Below, piece by piece: positions 21,030 through 31,503 of a stretch of 64,000 bases of DNA. The notes under the pieces are model-generated. The model had not been told where the DNA came from. It saw nothing but the letters and a program-made list of their open reading frames with translations, and ran no database searches. The first letter of the stretch is position 1. The number at the start of each line of letters is the position of its first letter. The DNA is taken from the NCBI GenBank assembly GCA_018524725.1, contig JAEUWP010000207.1, positions 558,001-622,000 on the forward strand, read 5' to 3'. The translations under genes and the position numbers were made by a program. Source of the DNA: Podaxis mareebaensis (Eukaryota > Basidiomycota > Agaricomycetes > Agaricales > Agaricaceae).

Positions 21030-22508
21030 ATGGCGGATATCTCTCCAAGACTCAACTCTCCTCCGCACCCCGACCATCTCTCCTTCACAGATTCAGAGGC
21101 GGACGCCTCTAGCAACGACAGCGATGTCAACTTTACCTTGGTTTTTCCCCGCCCACCACCCATGAGCCGCGTCCTCGCCCGTATGCCCAGTTGGCCCCGG
21201 TACCCCCAGCCCCTTGCTGCTTATCCGAAACCTGAGCGCCGTCACTCTGCATCACCCCTCATTCCACACCCTTATGGACCGCCACAGCCCCAACCTCACA
21301 AAGAACCTCGCTACTCCCCAAACACCAGCAAGCTACTGGAGTATGATCACAGCAGAGAAACGGCTGGTGGGGCTCCTTTGGCGCATGAAATCCTGAACAG
21401 ACTGGAGCAAGCTTCAGAGACCTGCCAATTTCAGGCACCGCCAATCAATCAGGAAACCGTCCGCCGACTGGAGCCACTGCCTCCTCCTGCTTCGGCACCG
21501 TCTGCCCCTCTTCCTCGCCTTCCCCGTACTATCAGGAAGGCCGCGAGTGTGCGCTTAGACCCGAAGAGAAAGCCCACGGAATCCCCAACATCGTCGCTGG
21601 GACCAGCACCGAAGATCAAGTCCCCCGAGTTCATTTCTGGACCCGCGGACTTCGGTGGTACCACAACGCAGCTACACGAGCACGAGGAGAAGAAACACGA
21701 CCTGCCGTTCAGCCAACCCAACATGGTCTCGCGGGTGGCAGGATCCCTCCGTACAGGTTGGGACGCGAGTACGAGCAACCGTTCGAACTACGCGTCATAC
21801 AATCAGACGGCTCTAGGACATGCCTCCCCTTTAGCCTACTCAAATCCACTTTTTGTTAGGAACACGACAGATCAGCATACAAGCAACATTACGGTCAAGC
21901 AGAGACGTCAGTTTGACCTCAGCAAAGGGAATATGTCTTCGAACCCTCCGTTCACATGTCGGGTGACGAACAGTAATCCCGGCATTCTTCATCGCCGCCT
22001 TGATAATAGCTGTATCGATGGGATGGTTCTTAAACACGGCATGAGTCCGGGGGAGTCAGGTACATGCACCCGCCCTGGCTACCCTGCCGCTCTGCAGCGA
22101 CCGCCGCACTCCTTCGACGCGGGTAACGGCAGTAAAAATGGAAATGCGAATTCTGGTACCCCGCTCCAAAGCGCGGCATCTTTTATCGATATAAAACCTG
22201 AGAGGAGGAAACACGGGAGGAGAAGGTCGAAATCTCGGAGCGGTATTCCTGGCTTCGGAAACGAAAAAGGAACTATTGAGCATCAGGTAGGGTCAAGCAT
22301 GAAGCAGAAGGGTGAGAAAGTGAGGAGGCTGGTTGCTCGTGCTAGCAGCAGCGTTGTTGATTGGGGACGACAATTGACGGGGAGAACGGCGAAGCCAACA
22401 GCTACGAGTTCAGCTTCAGGGAGTCTAGCTTCGGGGAGTCTGGCTTCAGGGAGTCTGGCTTCGGGGAATCTGGCTTCGGGGAGTCTGGCTCCGTTGACTG
22501 GTTGGTGA
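21030..22508 (+). CDS. Unrecognised intronless low-complexity protein (492 aa) with C-terminal SGSLA repeats
   Basis: Single-exon gene, not recognised. It starts 168 bases after the RPS2 stop on the same strand. The protein is Pro/Ser-rich and probably disordered throughout: SFTDSEADASSNDSDVNFTLVFPRPPP near the N-terminus, a Pro-rich block near residue 150, a basic patch RRKHGRRRSKSRSGI near residue 400 that could serve as a nuclear signal, and a short predicted helix KGEKVRRLVARASSSVVDWGRQL just before the end. The last part is five tandem copies of Ser-Gly-Ser/Asn-Leu-Ala. A 1.5 kb open frame without stops and with coding-like codon use supports a real gene, but no domain gives a function. 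Confidence 0.7.
   Translation: MADISPRLNSPPHPDHLSFTDSEADASSNDSDVNFTLVFPRPPPMSRVLARMPSWPRYPQPLAAYPKPERRHSASPLIPHPYGPPQPQPHKEPRYSPNTSKLLEYDHSRETAGGAPLAHEILNRLEQASETCQFQAPPINQETVRRLEPLPPPASAPSAPLPRLPRTIRKAASVRLDPKRKPTESPTSSLGPAPKIKSPEFISGPADFGGTTTQLHEHEEKKHDLPFSQPNMVSRVAGSLRTGWDASTSNRSNYASYNQTALGHASPLAYSNPLFVRNTTDQHTSNITVKQRRQFDLSKGNMSSNPPFTCRVTNSNPGILHRRLDNSCIDGMVLKHGMSPGESGTCTRPGYPAALQRPPHSFDAGNGSKNGNANSGTPLQSAASFIDIKPERRKHGRRRSKSRSGIPGFGNEKGTIEHQVGSSMKQKGEKVRRLVARASSSVVDWGRQLTGRTAKPTATSSASGSLASGSLASGSLASGNLASGSLAPLTGW
22416..22490 (+). repeat. 15-base coding minisatellite, five units
   Basis: Five near-identical 15-base units (TCRGGGARTCTRGCT-like) in frame, each encoding SGSLA or SGNLA, at the C-terminus of the intronless gene. 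Units differ by one or two bases, so copy number probably varies between strains. Confidence 0.9.
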
Positions 22509-22836
22509 TTGTAGTCTTTCTTTTTCTTTTTCCATAGCTGTCGAGCGATTGTGTCACAGTCTTGCAATTCTTCGAATCTCTTGTTGTACCCCGTATATTA
22601 TGTATTTTGTGAGTGTGTATGCCCTTTTGTAATATCCGTATTGTCTGTGTATGTACCATGTAAGCGGCACTTCCACCCTATTAACTGGATTTCCATGACC
22701 GTCGAGGTTTCTTGGTACAATGCTATGCAAAATATGGACCACAAAGCCGAGGACATGAAAGATGACATTATGAACGAACACGAATGTAAGATACACGATA
22801 CCTGCCACAAAAATACCAAACAAGAGTACCCAGCTC
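22509..22836. other. Convergent intergenic region
   Basis: 3' flanks of the intronless gene (plus) and the P450 (minus); TA-rich, no gene seen. Confidence 0.5.
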
Positions 22837-24965
22837 TTAGTCCTTGGTAGAAGCAGCTTGTTCACAGGGAAGTACATTCGGGTTGTAGGGCTTGACTACT
22901 AACGGGAGCTGACTCCCGTCCGTGTACTTGCCTGAAACAAAGGGTCGGGTCAAGACACTAATACACCCAAGTCAGCGCCCAAACGAGGATTGCTGGGAAG
23001 GTCGGCTTACACATTGACCTTGCGGATCTTCTCGCCTGTCGGGAGGAAGACAAAGTGGGTGAGGAGGATATAGAGGAAAGTTTTGATCTCGATGAGAGAG
23101 AACCGCATGCCAATGCAAGACTAGGTAGGAAGTGGGATGAGTGACAATCTCGTGGAACATCTAGCGCATGCGTGCTCACTCGCGGTCCAGCGGAGAAAGT
23201 AAGGGTATTTGAGAAAAGTCCAGGTAGCCCCTGCGCCTTTTCGGGGAGCGCGTCCCATCGGTCAGGACTGTATCGAACATTTAGCTCAAAGTCATAACGC
23301 CAGAGCAAGAAACTAAACCAACTTGAATTCCCAAGCATCCTCGCCCCACATCTCCTTGTCGAGGTTGAACCCCTCAACAGCGACATGGACAAAGCTTCCC
23401 TTGGGTACAGTGACGCTCCTCTTTCCCTCTTCCACCGTTCCATCCCTCCTATACACAGGATACATCGTCGGCACTTCATCATCCTGCGTTGCCACACGGA
23501 TCGAAGAATGCACAGGTGGGATCAACCTCAACGACTCCCTTGTGACGTTGTGCAAATATGGCAGACTTGAGAGATTACTGTACAAAGACTGTATCTCTTC
23601 TTCTGTCAAGTTGGATATGTCCGTCGTAGGGGCAATGGAGAGGAGCTCGTTCCGGAGGCGCGTTTGGATGTCAGCATGTTGTGCGAGGAGGTGGAGTGTC
23701 CATGTAAGCGAGAGTGAGGAAGTGTCGGAACCAGCGAACATGAAGGTGTTGATGTTATGGAGGATGTCTTCGTCCGATATTCTGTTTTCAGGCGCCAGGT
23801 CATTTGAGGCGTTCGATTTCACTGGGAGTCTTGGGTGAATAGTAAGATGTATTGTAGGCAAGTCAAACTTACGCAGGAGACTCAAAAGGTCCTTTCCGTC
23901 GTAAGCTTTGCCGCTGTTGGCAGCTTCCTGGATTTTGCGTTTTTTCTCTTGTATGAGTCTGCCTGCGACACGACGAATAGTGTCCTGACAACGCTCAACA
24001 GTACGCTGTCGTTCATCAGGCTGCAAAAATGGTTGATTGCTATTAGCATTTACGAAAATAGAGTTCTTACTATGAATTTATTGATCCAGGGTGCGTAAAT
24101 CGACAAGGTCGTTCTCCAAGGGTTGCCTTGCGAGATGGCCACCTCGAACATTTCCTTGTAAGCGAGAAAGAGTGCGTTGGTCTCGTCATGGATGGCGTTG
24201 AAGTTGTAATCGAAGCCTATGGTAGGAGAGGTCAGCGGAAAGCAACCCGACACAAAACGTCCCCCCTTACCAGCAATTCCAATAACATCAAACGTCGCTC
24301 TACTAATCCAGTGACAAGCATCCAACACCAGCGAGGGATCTTCGGGTTTTTCGCATCCTTCTGAAATCATTGTCTTCCATTTATCCTTCAACTGACTCCC
24401 TTTCTCAAACACCAGAGGCACCAATTCGCGGAGGTTCTGTATTGAGAACGCGGGTGTAGCAACCCGTCGCTGTCGCCTGTGTACGTGGCCTTCTGCTGAA
24501 AGCATGCCGCAACCAATCAGGCTCGTGATAAGGGTTCTGGATTGCCATGGCTTTTCGTAGATGGTGGAGTTTTTCAGGACATGTTGGACGGAGAGGGGGT
24601 CCAGTGTCAAGAGACGCTCGTCCCACTAGATGGATCTATGCTTAGCATGGGCCCAACGTCAGATGGGTAACGCACCCACTGGACCGATACCGCGAATGCG
24701 TATTGACCGCCCGTACCGCTTCACGTATATTTCATGGGCTTTTGGCGAACACACAGGGCTTGCATGCCGCAGTGAGACTTTTAACCTTTACCATTGAAAG
24801 CAATAGAGCCTACTCGAGTACTCGGGACAAATTCCCCATGAAACCCTTACAAGGTGGACCTGCAATCTTCTGTAAAGGATTGAATTTGGGTGCAATGAAT
24901 AATTGGTAGAACGCCCAGCCAGTAAAAGCGCCCAGAGTCAATAAGAGTGCCAGACATAGCGACAT
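22837..24965 (-). CDS. Cytochrome P450 monooxygenase
   Basis: Membrane-bound heme-thiolate monooxygenase, expected at the endoplasmic reticulum. ATG at 24965 gives an anchor helix (LCLALLLTLGAFTGWAFYQL) and the proline hinge KIAGPP. The next exons read EIYVKRYGRSIRIRGIGP, then WDERLLTLDPLSVQHVLKN, then the helix-C region HVHRRQRRVATPAFS. The I-helix oxygen motif is AGSDTSSLSLTW, the K-helix ExxR is ESLRL, then a PDRW motif, and the heme loop FSAGPRSCIGMRFS, which is split by an intron after the arginine. The end is PLVVKPYNPN and the stop lies at 22837-22839. The full set of motifs implies an active enzyme. The heme loop and AGSDT motif resemble the large, diversified P450 clans of Agaricomycetes, but I cannot assign a CYP number or substrate. 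At least seven introns; some short exon joins are approximate. Confidence 0.92.
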
Positions 24966-25136
24966 TTCGATTAAGAGAAGAGTTGTGAGGTATTAGATAT
25001 AGGAAGAACGTGAAGAACGCAAGGCCATCGTGTGCTAATTGTTAGTTGTTAATTGTTATCTCGGCTCCAACATTCAGCACGCGTCCCACGTGCCGCACGT
25101 GAACGACTTGACATGAGCTGGCGAATAAAAATAGAA

Positions 25137-26172
25137 CTAGACTTGTATCTCTGACAAGCACGCATCCAACCATTCAGACACTCTAAAATTGAAATCCGAA
25201 GGCGGTAAAAGGAACTCGCACAAACACCGAAACACTGCTGATGCTGGGTCTTGTGGCAATGGAATCACAGAGGGCTGTGCGGCTTCACAGTGGAATAAGG
25301 ATCTTGAGGAGCCCAGAGACTCGACGTTTTCCGGGTTGGGTGCAAGAGAGGATTTTTGGGTACCCCAGCCGACCAGAATGTTCTTCTTGATTTCCACGTT
25401 CTGCACCCGTGCTCGTGTGATTTCGAATACCATTTCGGCGCCCGTGTCCTCGTGAATCTCGTCGTTCGCAACCGCGTCTCGAACCTCGCTGCCGTGGTTG
25501 ATCTCTGTGACGGAAGTCGAAGGTTAACACATAGCCGTGATCGAAAAATATGCCGATTTCGTGGCCGGCTTGGTTGAATGAGACACTTCAGGATCCTGTC
25601 CAGCAGTATCGAGACTATCTTGCTCTGTCGTTTTCTTGTAGCTTTCCCTGAACTTGGAATTCAAATACGCACAGTCCCTGAGTGCGATTTGAATAGCCAG
25701 AGCAATGTTCGCTTCTTCCGCATCTACACGCTGCTGGAAACTGGCCATAGTCGGTATATCGTAGTTCGTGCATATAGCAAGACTGCCATCCGGGAAAGAG
25801 GGTGGTGAGGTCCTAGTTGTAATCAACGAGTCTGGACAATCCGCGGCGTTGGGCTGCGTGCTCGGCGATGATGATGCAAATGCTGGTTGGGGTGTATATT
25901 GTTCCGATAGTGCCGAGCTGGGGATGATCTGTGTATGCAACGGAGGTGATGGTGAGTAGGGGGTGTAGCTGTCGTTTATGGTATCGGCGGCACTGGCCTG
26001 TTGGTCTTCCGCAGCGCAGTGTACCAGAGTCAAGGCCAGACGCCGTCCTCGTTTGTGAAACAGATTGAATTCGGAACAGCTTCCGTTAAAAGTGGCTCAA
26101 GGATCTAGTAACACGAAATGGATGAAGGTGGTGGGTGTCATCGGCGGCATAGAGGCGGGGTATATCTAGGCG
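25137..26172 (-). CDS. Unrecognised protein (orphan), start uncertain
   Basis: Not recognised. Two blocks are clearly coding: a Ser/Pro-rich half (25590-26030; QIIPSSALSEQYTPQPAFAS) ending with a helix DAEEANIALAIQIALRDCAYLN, and, after an intron of about 85 bases, a compact C-terminal half: INHGSEVRDAVANDEIHEDT, then MVFEITRARVQNVEIKKNIL, then VGWGTQ, and DFNFRVSEWLDACLSEIQV with stop at 25137. The C-terminal half looks like a folded alpha/beta segment. The first exon is unclear: an ATG at 26172 (MPPMTPTTFIHF) hits a stop after 17 codons unless spliced, and the coding frame is open only from about 26090. It sits 171 bases upstream of the P450 start, on the same strand. Confidence 0.55.
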
Positions 26173-26354
26173 ATGAAGAGAACGTTTGGGAAATGCAAAG
26201 AGATGTCTCACAGATGACAACTCACAATGTCTCTCAAGTTAATAATAGCACGCGTTATCCACAGCACAACTGGCGACATCCATATACGAAAGCAATAAAT
26301 AATACAAATTCCAAGTCTATTTTACAATTACCGACCGTTCCGATCTGCAATCCG

Positions 26355-29001
26355 TCAATCCTTCTTCGAAAATATCCGGTGAATGTTCTCCAAGTCCTCA
26401 TGCTGGTGGTAATATTCTGACGCCAATTTCTTCAGCTCCTCAGGATCTAGCAAGTCACCATCTCCATCAGACTCTGTAACACTCCCAGAGCTCCCCTTGT
26501 CCATCTTCCTGAGCAGGTTGTATATCTTCGCCCTTTGGTTCACCAGCATCTGGAAGTTGCCTAGGTAGGGAGGATAAGAAGACTCGTAGTGGGTTCGGAG
26601 GGCAGCGTGATCGTGAGCGGGAGGAAGTTTGGATGTATGAGGCCGCGACTGGGAAGATATTTCATCGCGACGAGTATTGGTAGCGGCGGGAGACAGAGCG
26701 GTTGGCGCAGGATCGCGTTTGACAGGTGGCCGAATCTCTCCTTCATCTTCACTCGATGTGTATATGTCCGAGCCTCGCCGCCGCTTGATGGGCGGTTTGG
26801 GTTTCGAGCCCGACGTCTGGCTCGATGACGTGGAAGAGGAAGCCTTGGCAGGCGGAGCAGAAACTTTGGGAGCAGGGGTGGGTTCCTTCTTGATCCTTGG
26901 TAGAGGCGGCAATGGGGAGGGTTCCTTCTTGATTCTGGGTAGAGGGGGCGGCGGGGAGGGCTCCCTTTTGGCCATCTTAGGCCGTGGGGGAGGATCCATG
27001 TCTGGTTTCTTTGGCAGGCTAAGGTCTCTGGGCTTTACGTCCCTAGCCGGATCCGACTCCATCTTCCGCTTCTTCGTCGCCACTCGCGGAGAACCTCCGT
27101 ACTCCCCCTCTTCTCTGCTTGCCTTCTTCCGTTTAGGTGGACGGAGGCTATCATCTGAATGTTCCCCTTCCTCCCGCTCCTGTGACCACTCTCGTTCGCG
27201 TGCCTTCTTCCTCGCCCGCTCGCGTTCCCTATCACTCTCGTACTCGGCTTCTCTCCGCTTTGTCCTCTCCCTCTCTCTTTGTTTCTCAAGCTCCCTCCTA
27301 TCCCTGTCCCTATCCCTGTCCCGTTCCTTCTCTCGCTCGTTCTCCCGTTCTCTTCTATCCCTTTCTCGCGCCCCTCTCTCCTTTTCCTTACTCTTGAAAA
27401 CCCTCTCCCGCTCTCTCTCCCGCTCTCTATCCCTAGCGCGGTCTAAACGCTCCGAGTCTGAAACGGCAACGTCATCCCTGCGCAGCTTCTCAGCCTTCTG
27501 GGTTGGAACACCACTAAGCCTTCGTTCTGCTGCCTGAGAAGAACTCGATATCTGGGAATGACGCGGATCCCTGTCTCGGGTATCATTCGATGGTTCCCCA
27601 AGAACCGCCTTCCCATTGATGATTGGACTCCGGCCATTTGCACGTTCACGCGATTCGGTAGGCGTGGGTTGTTTAGCCTTGAAACCAGAACCTGGCCGAG
27701 GTCGAGTCGCCGGCGGTTTCAGTGGCAACGTTCTAGCTGCGTCGTCATCTCGGGTGCTGCTGCTCGTGGATGGTCGCGAACTCGAAGCTTTGATACTCTC
27801 GTTCTTCATCATGATTTCGCCAGAATCCTTGGGCTTCGTCGCTTTCTTCTCTTTCGCTGAGGTGGATGTGAGTCCGCGCTTGGGTTCAACTGCCTGACCA
27901 GCTTTGGAGGGTCCGGCTCCGTTAGCAGGTTGTTTACGAGCCACGTTGGAAGGAGTGGTACCATTTAGGTTCCGGTACTGAACATGAGCCCATGCGGGGT
28001 CGGATTCTGGGATTTTGAGGTCTCGAAGCGCGCGTTTCGCGGCTCTGGCGAGACTTGTGCGTTCGCTCTCCGTTAATCCCGGAAGTTCGTAAGGGCGGAC
28101 TTCAAGCCACGATGTAGTCTTTAAACGATAGGTTTTCGGCGCCTTGGAGTTGTTGGGTAAGGGGATGGGCTCAGCAATCTGGTGTCATTATGTAAATATT
28201 AATTGATAGTGCAATATATGACAGCATACCTCCTCTAACAGCTCGAGAATGTCTCGTTTCGTTGTTTCGCTGCAGTCGTTGCCACCAACCAATCTGACAA
28301 CTTGCTCCGAGGTGCGTTCAGCAGCAGTAATGCAACGAATCATTCGATTGCGTAGAGATTGGAGTACCTCTTTATTCCTTTGTGGCGGAGCAGGGGTTTG
28401 GGAAGCTCCTCCAGGCGAGCCTGCAGCTGAGATAGGAGGTGCAGGGCGACGAGGTTGATCGGGTTGCCGCCCAAGGCTAGACCTGAACATGGTAGGCTCC
28501 TTCCTCTTCTTGCCGCTGGGGGGTGGCAGGTCTGTGGGCGTCTCTAAGAAGATAGTGGTGCGACCAGCGCGTTCCTTTTGGGCATCTACAGTGCTTGCTC
28601 GAACCTTGTCTGTTATTCGGTCATCTAGTTGTCGTTCAACGGTGAATTTGCCAGTAACATTTGCATAGAGCTTGAGCGGCGTGTTTTTCTTAGCTGCCGA
28701 GGAGGTGCGGAGGTAGAGGTCATGTGGAGAAGTTTCCGGGACAGACGTCACAGGGAAGAATGTATCACCAATGGTTACACCCTGTGAATTGGTAAGGAGA
28801 TTGCTGGCGAGCAGGTAAGTGGGTTTTGGAACGTACTGGGTTCTCTGAGAATTCGAAATGAAGCTGTGGAAAGGACTCGAGCAAGTCCAGGGTCTTGTCT
28901 GACATGCGAATGATCATGGCTTGCTTAGGGCGTGACTGGGAGGTTTCTCCGGGCCTGGATGATCCCAGGAGTGATATGGTGGCATCGGGAGGGAGAGGCA
29001 T
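26355..29001 (-). CDS. ELL1: ELL-type RNA polymerase II elongation factor
   Basis: Homologue of ELL, which suppresses pausing by RNA polymerase II; fungal Ell1 works with Eaf1. ATG at 29001 (MPLPPDATISLLGSSR). The N-terminal ELL domain is built from several exons: QAMIIRMSDKTLDLLESFPQ, GVTIGDTFFPV, DLYLRTSSAAKKNTPLKLYA, then QSLRNRMIRCITAAERTSEQ and TTKRDILELLEE. A winged-helix-like block follows (KTYRLKTTSWLEVRPYELPG, TESERTSLARAAKRAL). A very long charged linker in the 1.6 kb last exon has dense Arg/Glu/Asp repeats (RDRERERERERVF...). The C-terminus is the occludin/ELL domain: LRTHYESSYPPYLGNFQMLV, ELKKLASEYYHQHEDLENIH, ending RIFSKKD. Domain order N-ELL, linker, occludin homology is diagnostic. 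Nuclear localisation is expected from basic patches such as PPKRKKASREE. Confidence 0.92.
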
Positions 29002-29345
29002 GATGACGGAAGGAGGTTAAGGATGAATTTGGGGAGTGGAGAGAAGCAGGGAACGACTAGATTGGGTAAGATTAGGGCGGGCGGGTAGCAGGGAACAAGG
29101 ATTGGAGAACAATGGGGACAGGGATTGGCCAGTGGCTGGGCGACGAGGACGGGCCCCGTCTCACTCGGTGCTTGCCGACCACGTGGGCGAGCGGAAAACA
29201 CCGCCTGGACACAGCGTAACGACGGCTGGACAAAGGCAAGAGCGGTACTTGGAGCGGTGCACAGCGACGGTGATTCAGTCCAAGAACGCTCAAAAGCACC
29301 ATCAGCCACTCAAGCTACGTGTTTGGCTTTGTTGTCTATTCCCTA
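29002..29345. other. Tandem intergenic region (ELL1 promoter, KTI12 3' flank)
   Basis: About 340 bases between the ELL1 start and the KTI12 stop, both minus. No separate gene seen. Confidence 0.5.
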
Positions 29346-30463
29346 CTACTGCCTCATATTCTCCTCTAAATATCTCCCAAATTTCTTCGCAATATTCTCC
29401 TCTTCCCAGTCAACCTCTCCCTTTTCCGTCGTTCCCAGTGTAATCGCCTTTCTGTGTATAGTCACAAACTGCCGCTTCAGCCGCTGTAGCTCAGATAGCG
29501 TGATGTTACGTTCCGGTAGTGAGATCCTCGCTTTCACCCCTCCGCTTAACGTCAAGCTGACAGCTCCTCCCATCGACGACCCAGCGCCTCGCTCAGCCAT
29601 GATGGCGGACACCATCGCCGTCGTGGTTTGTTCAAGAATATGAAGTGCATCAGTAGGGGCCTTCGCAACCTATCAAACCCCGTAATTCAGCGTCAGACTA
29701 TTTTGAAATAAGCTCCGGAGACCGACATTGAGCGTCCCAGAGTTGGGTGGCTTGATATTCCCTTTTGTGATAGCTTCCCATATAGAATCATTTGGAGGGC
29801 TCTCATCGGTCCAGAGGACCGTGAACAGAGGCGAATCCCATCGAACCATCGACGATGGCTCTTCATAGCGCATGAATAAATTCTCTAACCTGCGAGCGTG
29901 TTATGAGCAAACAATAAGTCATGCGATCAGATAGAAGGGACACACGTCTCGGGGGTATACTTGCGCCCATCTTGGCGGGCATCATTCCACCCTCGGCAGA
30001 TATCAGGCGTCGCCACCACGTAAATCTACACTCCATGACTAAGTTAGCCGTGCCTTGAGTGTGACGGTTGCTGAAACGCACGGTGCAAACGCGCACTTTA
30101 GACTCTCTCGCCGCGCAGTAGAGCTGATAGCGAAAGCCCTTGATGTAATTAAGCGAATCAAGTATGACAATTTTGTCGAGAGCAAGAGCTCGCTGTACTG
30201 CAGTGAAGAGAGCACCTCTTGTGGGCTTTTCAGAGCAGCTTTCTATTCATACATTTAGTAAAATTTCTGTTGGAAACCCGAGACTGCACACCATCATAAA
30301 CCATTCTTTCAAGTCCAAGAGTGTCATCTGAGATGATCTCAATGGTGCGGAAAGGGCCCTCATAGGAAGGATCTTGAAGTTTAGACAATAGATACTCATG
30401 AACTTGAGTAGCACGCCGACTCTTGCCAGAAGATGGATAACCAGATATTGTGACAAAGGCCAT
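29346..30463 (-). CDS. KTI12: KTI12, Elongator-associated P-loop protein
   Basis: Kti12 is a P-loop protein related to PSTK that binds tRNA and regulates the Elongator complex in wobble-uridine modification. ATG at 30463 gives MAFVTISGYPSSGKS with the Walker A motif GYPSSGKS, then RRATQVHEYLLSKLQ and IEIISDDTLGLERMVYDG. After splicing come EKPTRGALFTAVQRALALDK, IVILDSLNYIKGFRYQLYC (Walker B-like strand and the invariant LNYIKGFRYQLYC block), then ATPDICRGWNDARQ, YEEPSSMVRWDSPLFTVLW, and the C-terminal SLTLSGGVKARISLPERNIT ... LKRQFVTIHRK, ending GRYLEENMRQ. All motifs of the family are present. The first intron uses a GTTTCC donor and is the least certain. It shares the window with a tRNA-Gln gene by chance. 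Confidence 0.93.
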
Positions 30464-31503
30464 TTTGCTCAGGACACAATGATAGATGGTAGTAGAGCAC
30501 AAAGAGCGATTTTTTTATTGATCTATTTACTCCTAGTAAATCCTGAAGATATCAGGAAGGGGTTTCCAAAAATTGCTGAAGGCCGAAGCCAACAGACGGG
30601 TTCGGATGTGTAATTTGCAATCAGCAAAAGACTGTGCCTCGGTAAAGACCTCACTGGCGACAGTACATGCCCGAGCACAAGAGATAAAGAATCAACATGC
30701 ACCCTGCGCTGCTTATAACCAAAACTGGGTGCGCACGGACCAGTGGCTGATGGCATTGCTCAAATTGGACATTGAGTTGTGATGGGTCGTGATGGCTTGA
30801 TGAATATGTAATCTTGATCCAGCGAGAATTGATAATATCTGAGTGATCAGAACCGTTTTTGACGGGATCTGGTGAACTGCATCCTGGTTTCGTTTATCGT
30901 GCTATTGTGGGGTTGTTTCAACACTGCTGGATGATAGACGCGGCACGGACGGTAAACCCGAAGAAGGTTGGACGGTCATGTACGGGTTCCCCCAATTTCG
31001 ATGGGGACGAAACGAATACGTTGCGACATCGGGTGCTGTTGCGAATGATAACAGGGAAGTGTCGATGGTTGCAACGTGGTGATTGAGGTTGCCAGCTTAC
31101 TGCCAGTGGGATTTGTGGAGTCGCCTGTCCAGGGGAAACAGCACCGCCACGATGCAGTGGCGGAAAAAGAATAAAAATAACAGCTGGTATTCCGAATAAG
31201 GTTACAGATTCCTTTCCAGACATGGGGCGTGACAGGGGAGGTGACAAGTGTGACGCGCTCGCGTTGAAACGGTTCCGCCAAGTTCAGACAACTACATTTC
31301 TATCACTTGGAATTCCACACATCTCGTCCGTTTCTACCTTTCTCTACATCCAACGTTGCCCCTCCCTTGTGTCCCCTGCTCATCCACAGATATACGGTCC
31401 TATACGTTCCAGTCTCGCTCGCCCCGTCCAACCCTGGCCTCCAACGCGCCACACACGTCCAGTATTTCCCCCCGCCGTGTGATAATTGCTTGACAACCAA
31501 GAT
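30464..31503. promoter_or_regulatory. Divergent intergenic region, KTI12 / LIM-RhoGAP
   Basis: About 1 kb with no convincing gene. The plus-strand portion just before 31504 is pyrimidine rich (about 31310-31480), as expected for the leader of the LIM-RhoGAP gene. Confidence 0.5.

Noticed and set aside
26677..27537. 286-codon plus-strand open frame rich in Ser/Leu/Arg
   Set aside because: It is the antisense shadow of the Arg/Glu-repeat linker of ELL1; no domain of its own.
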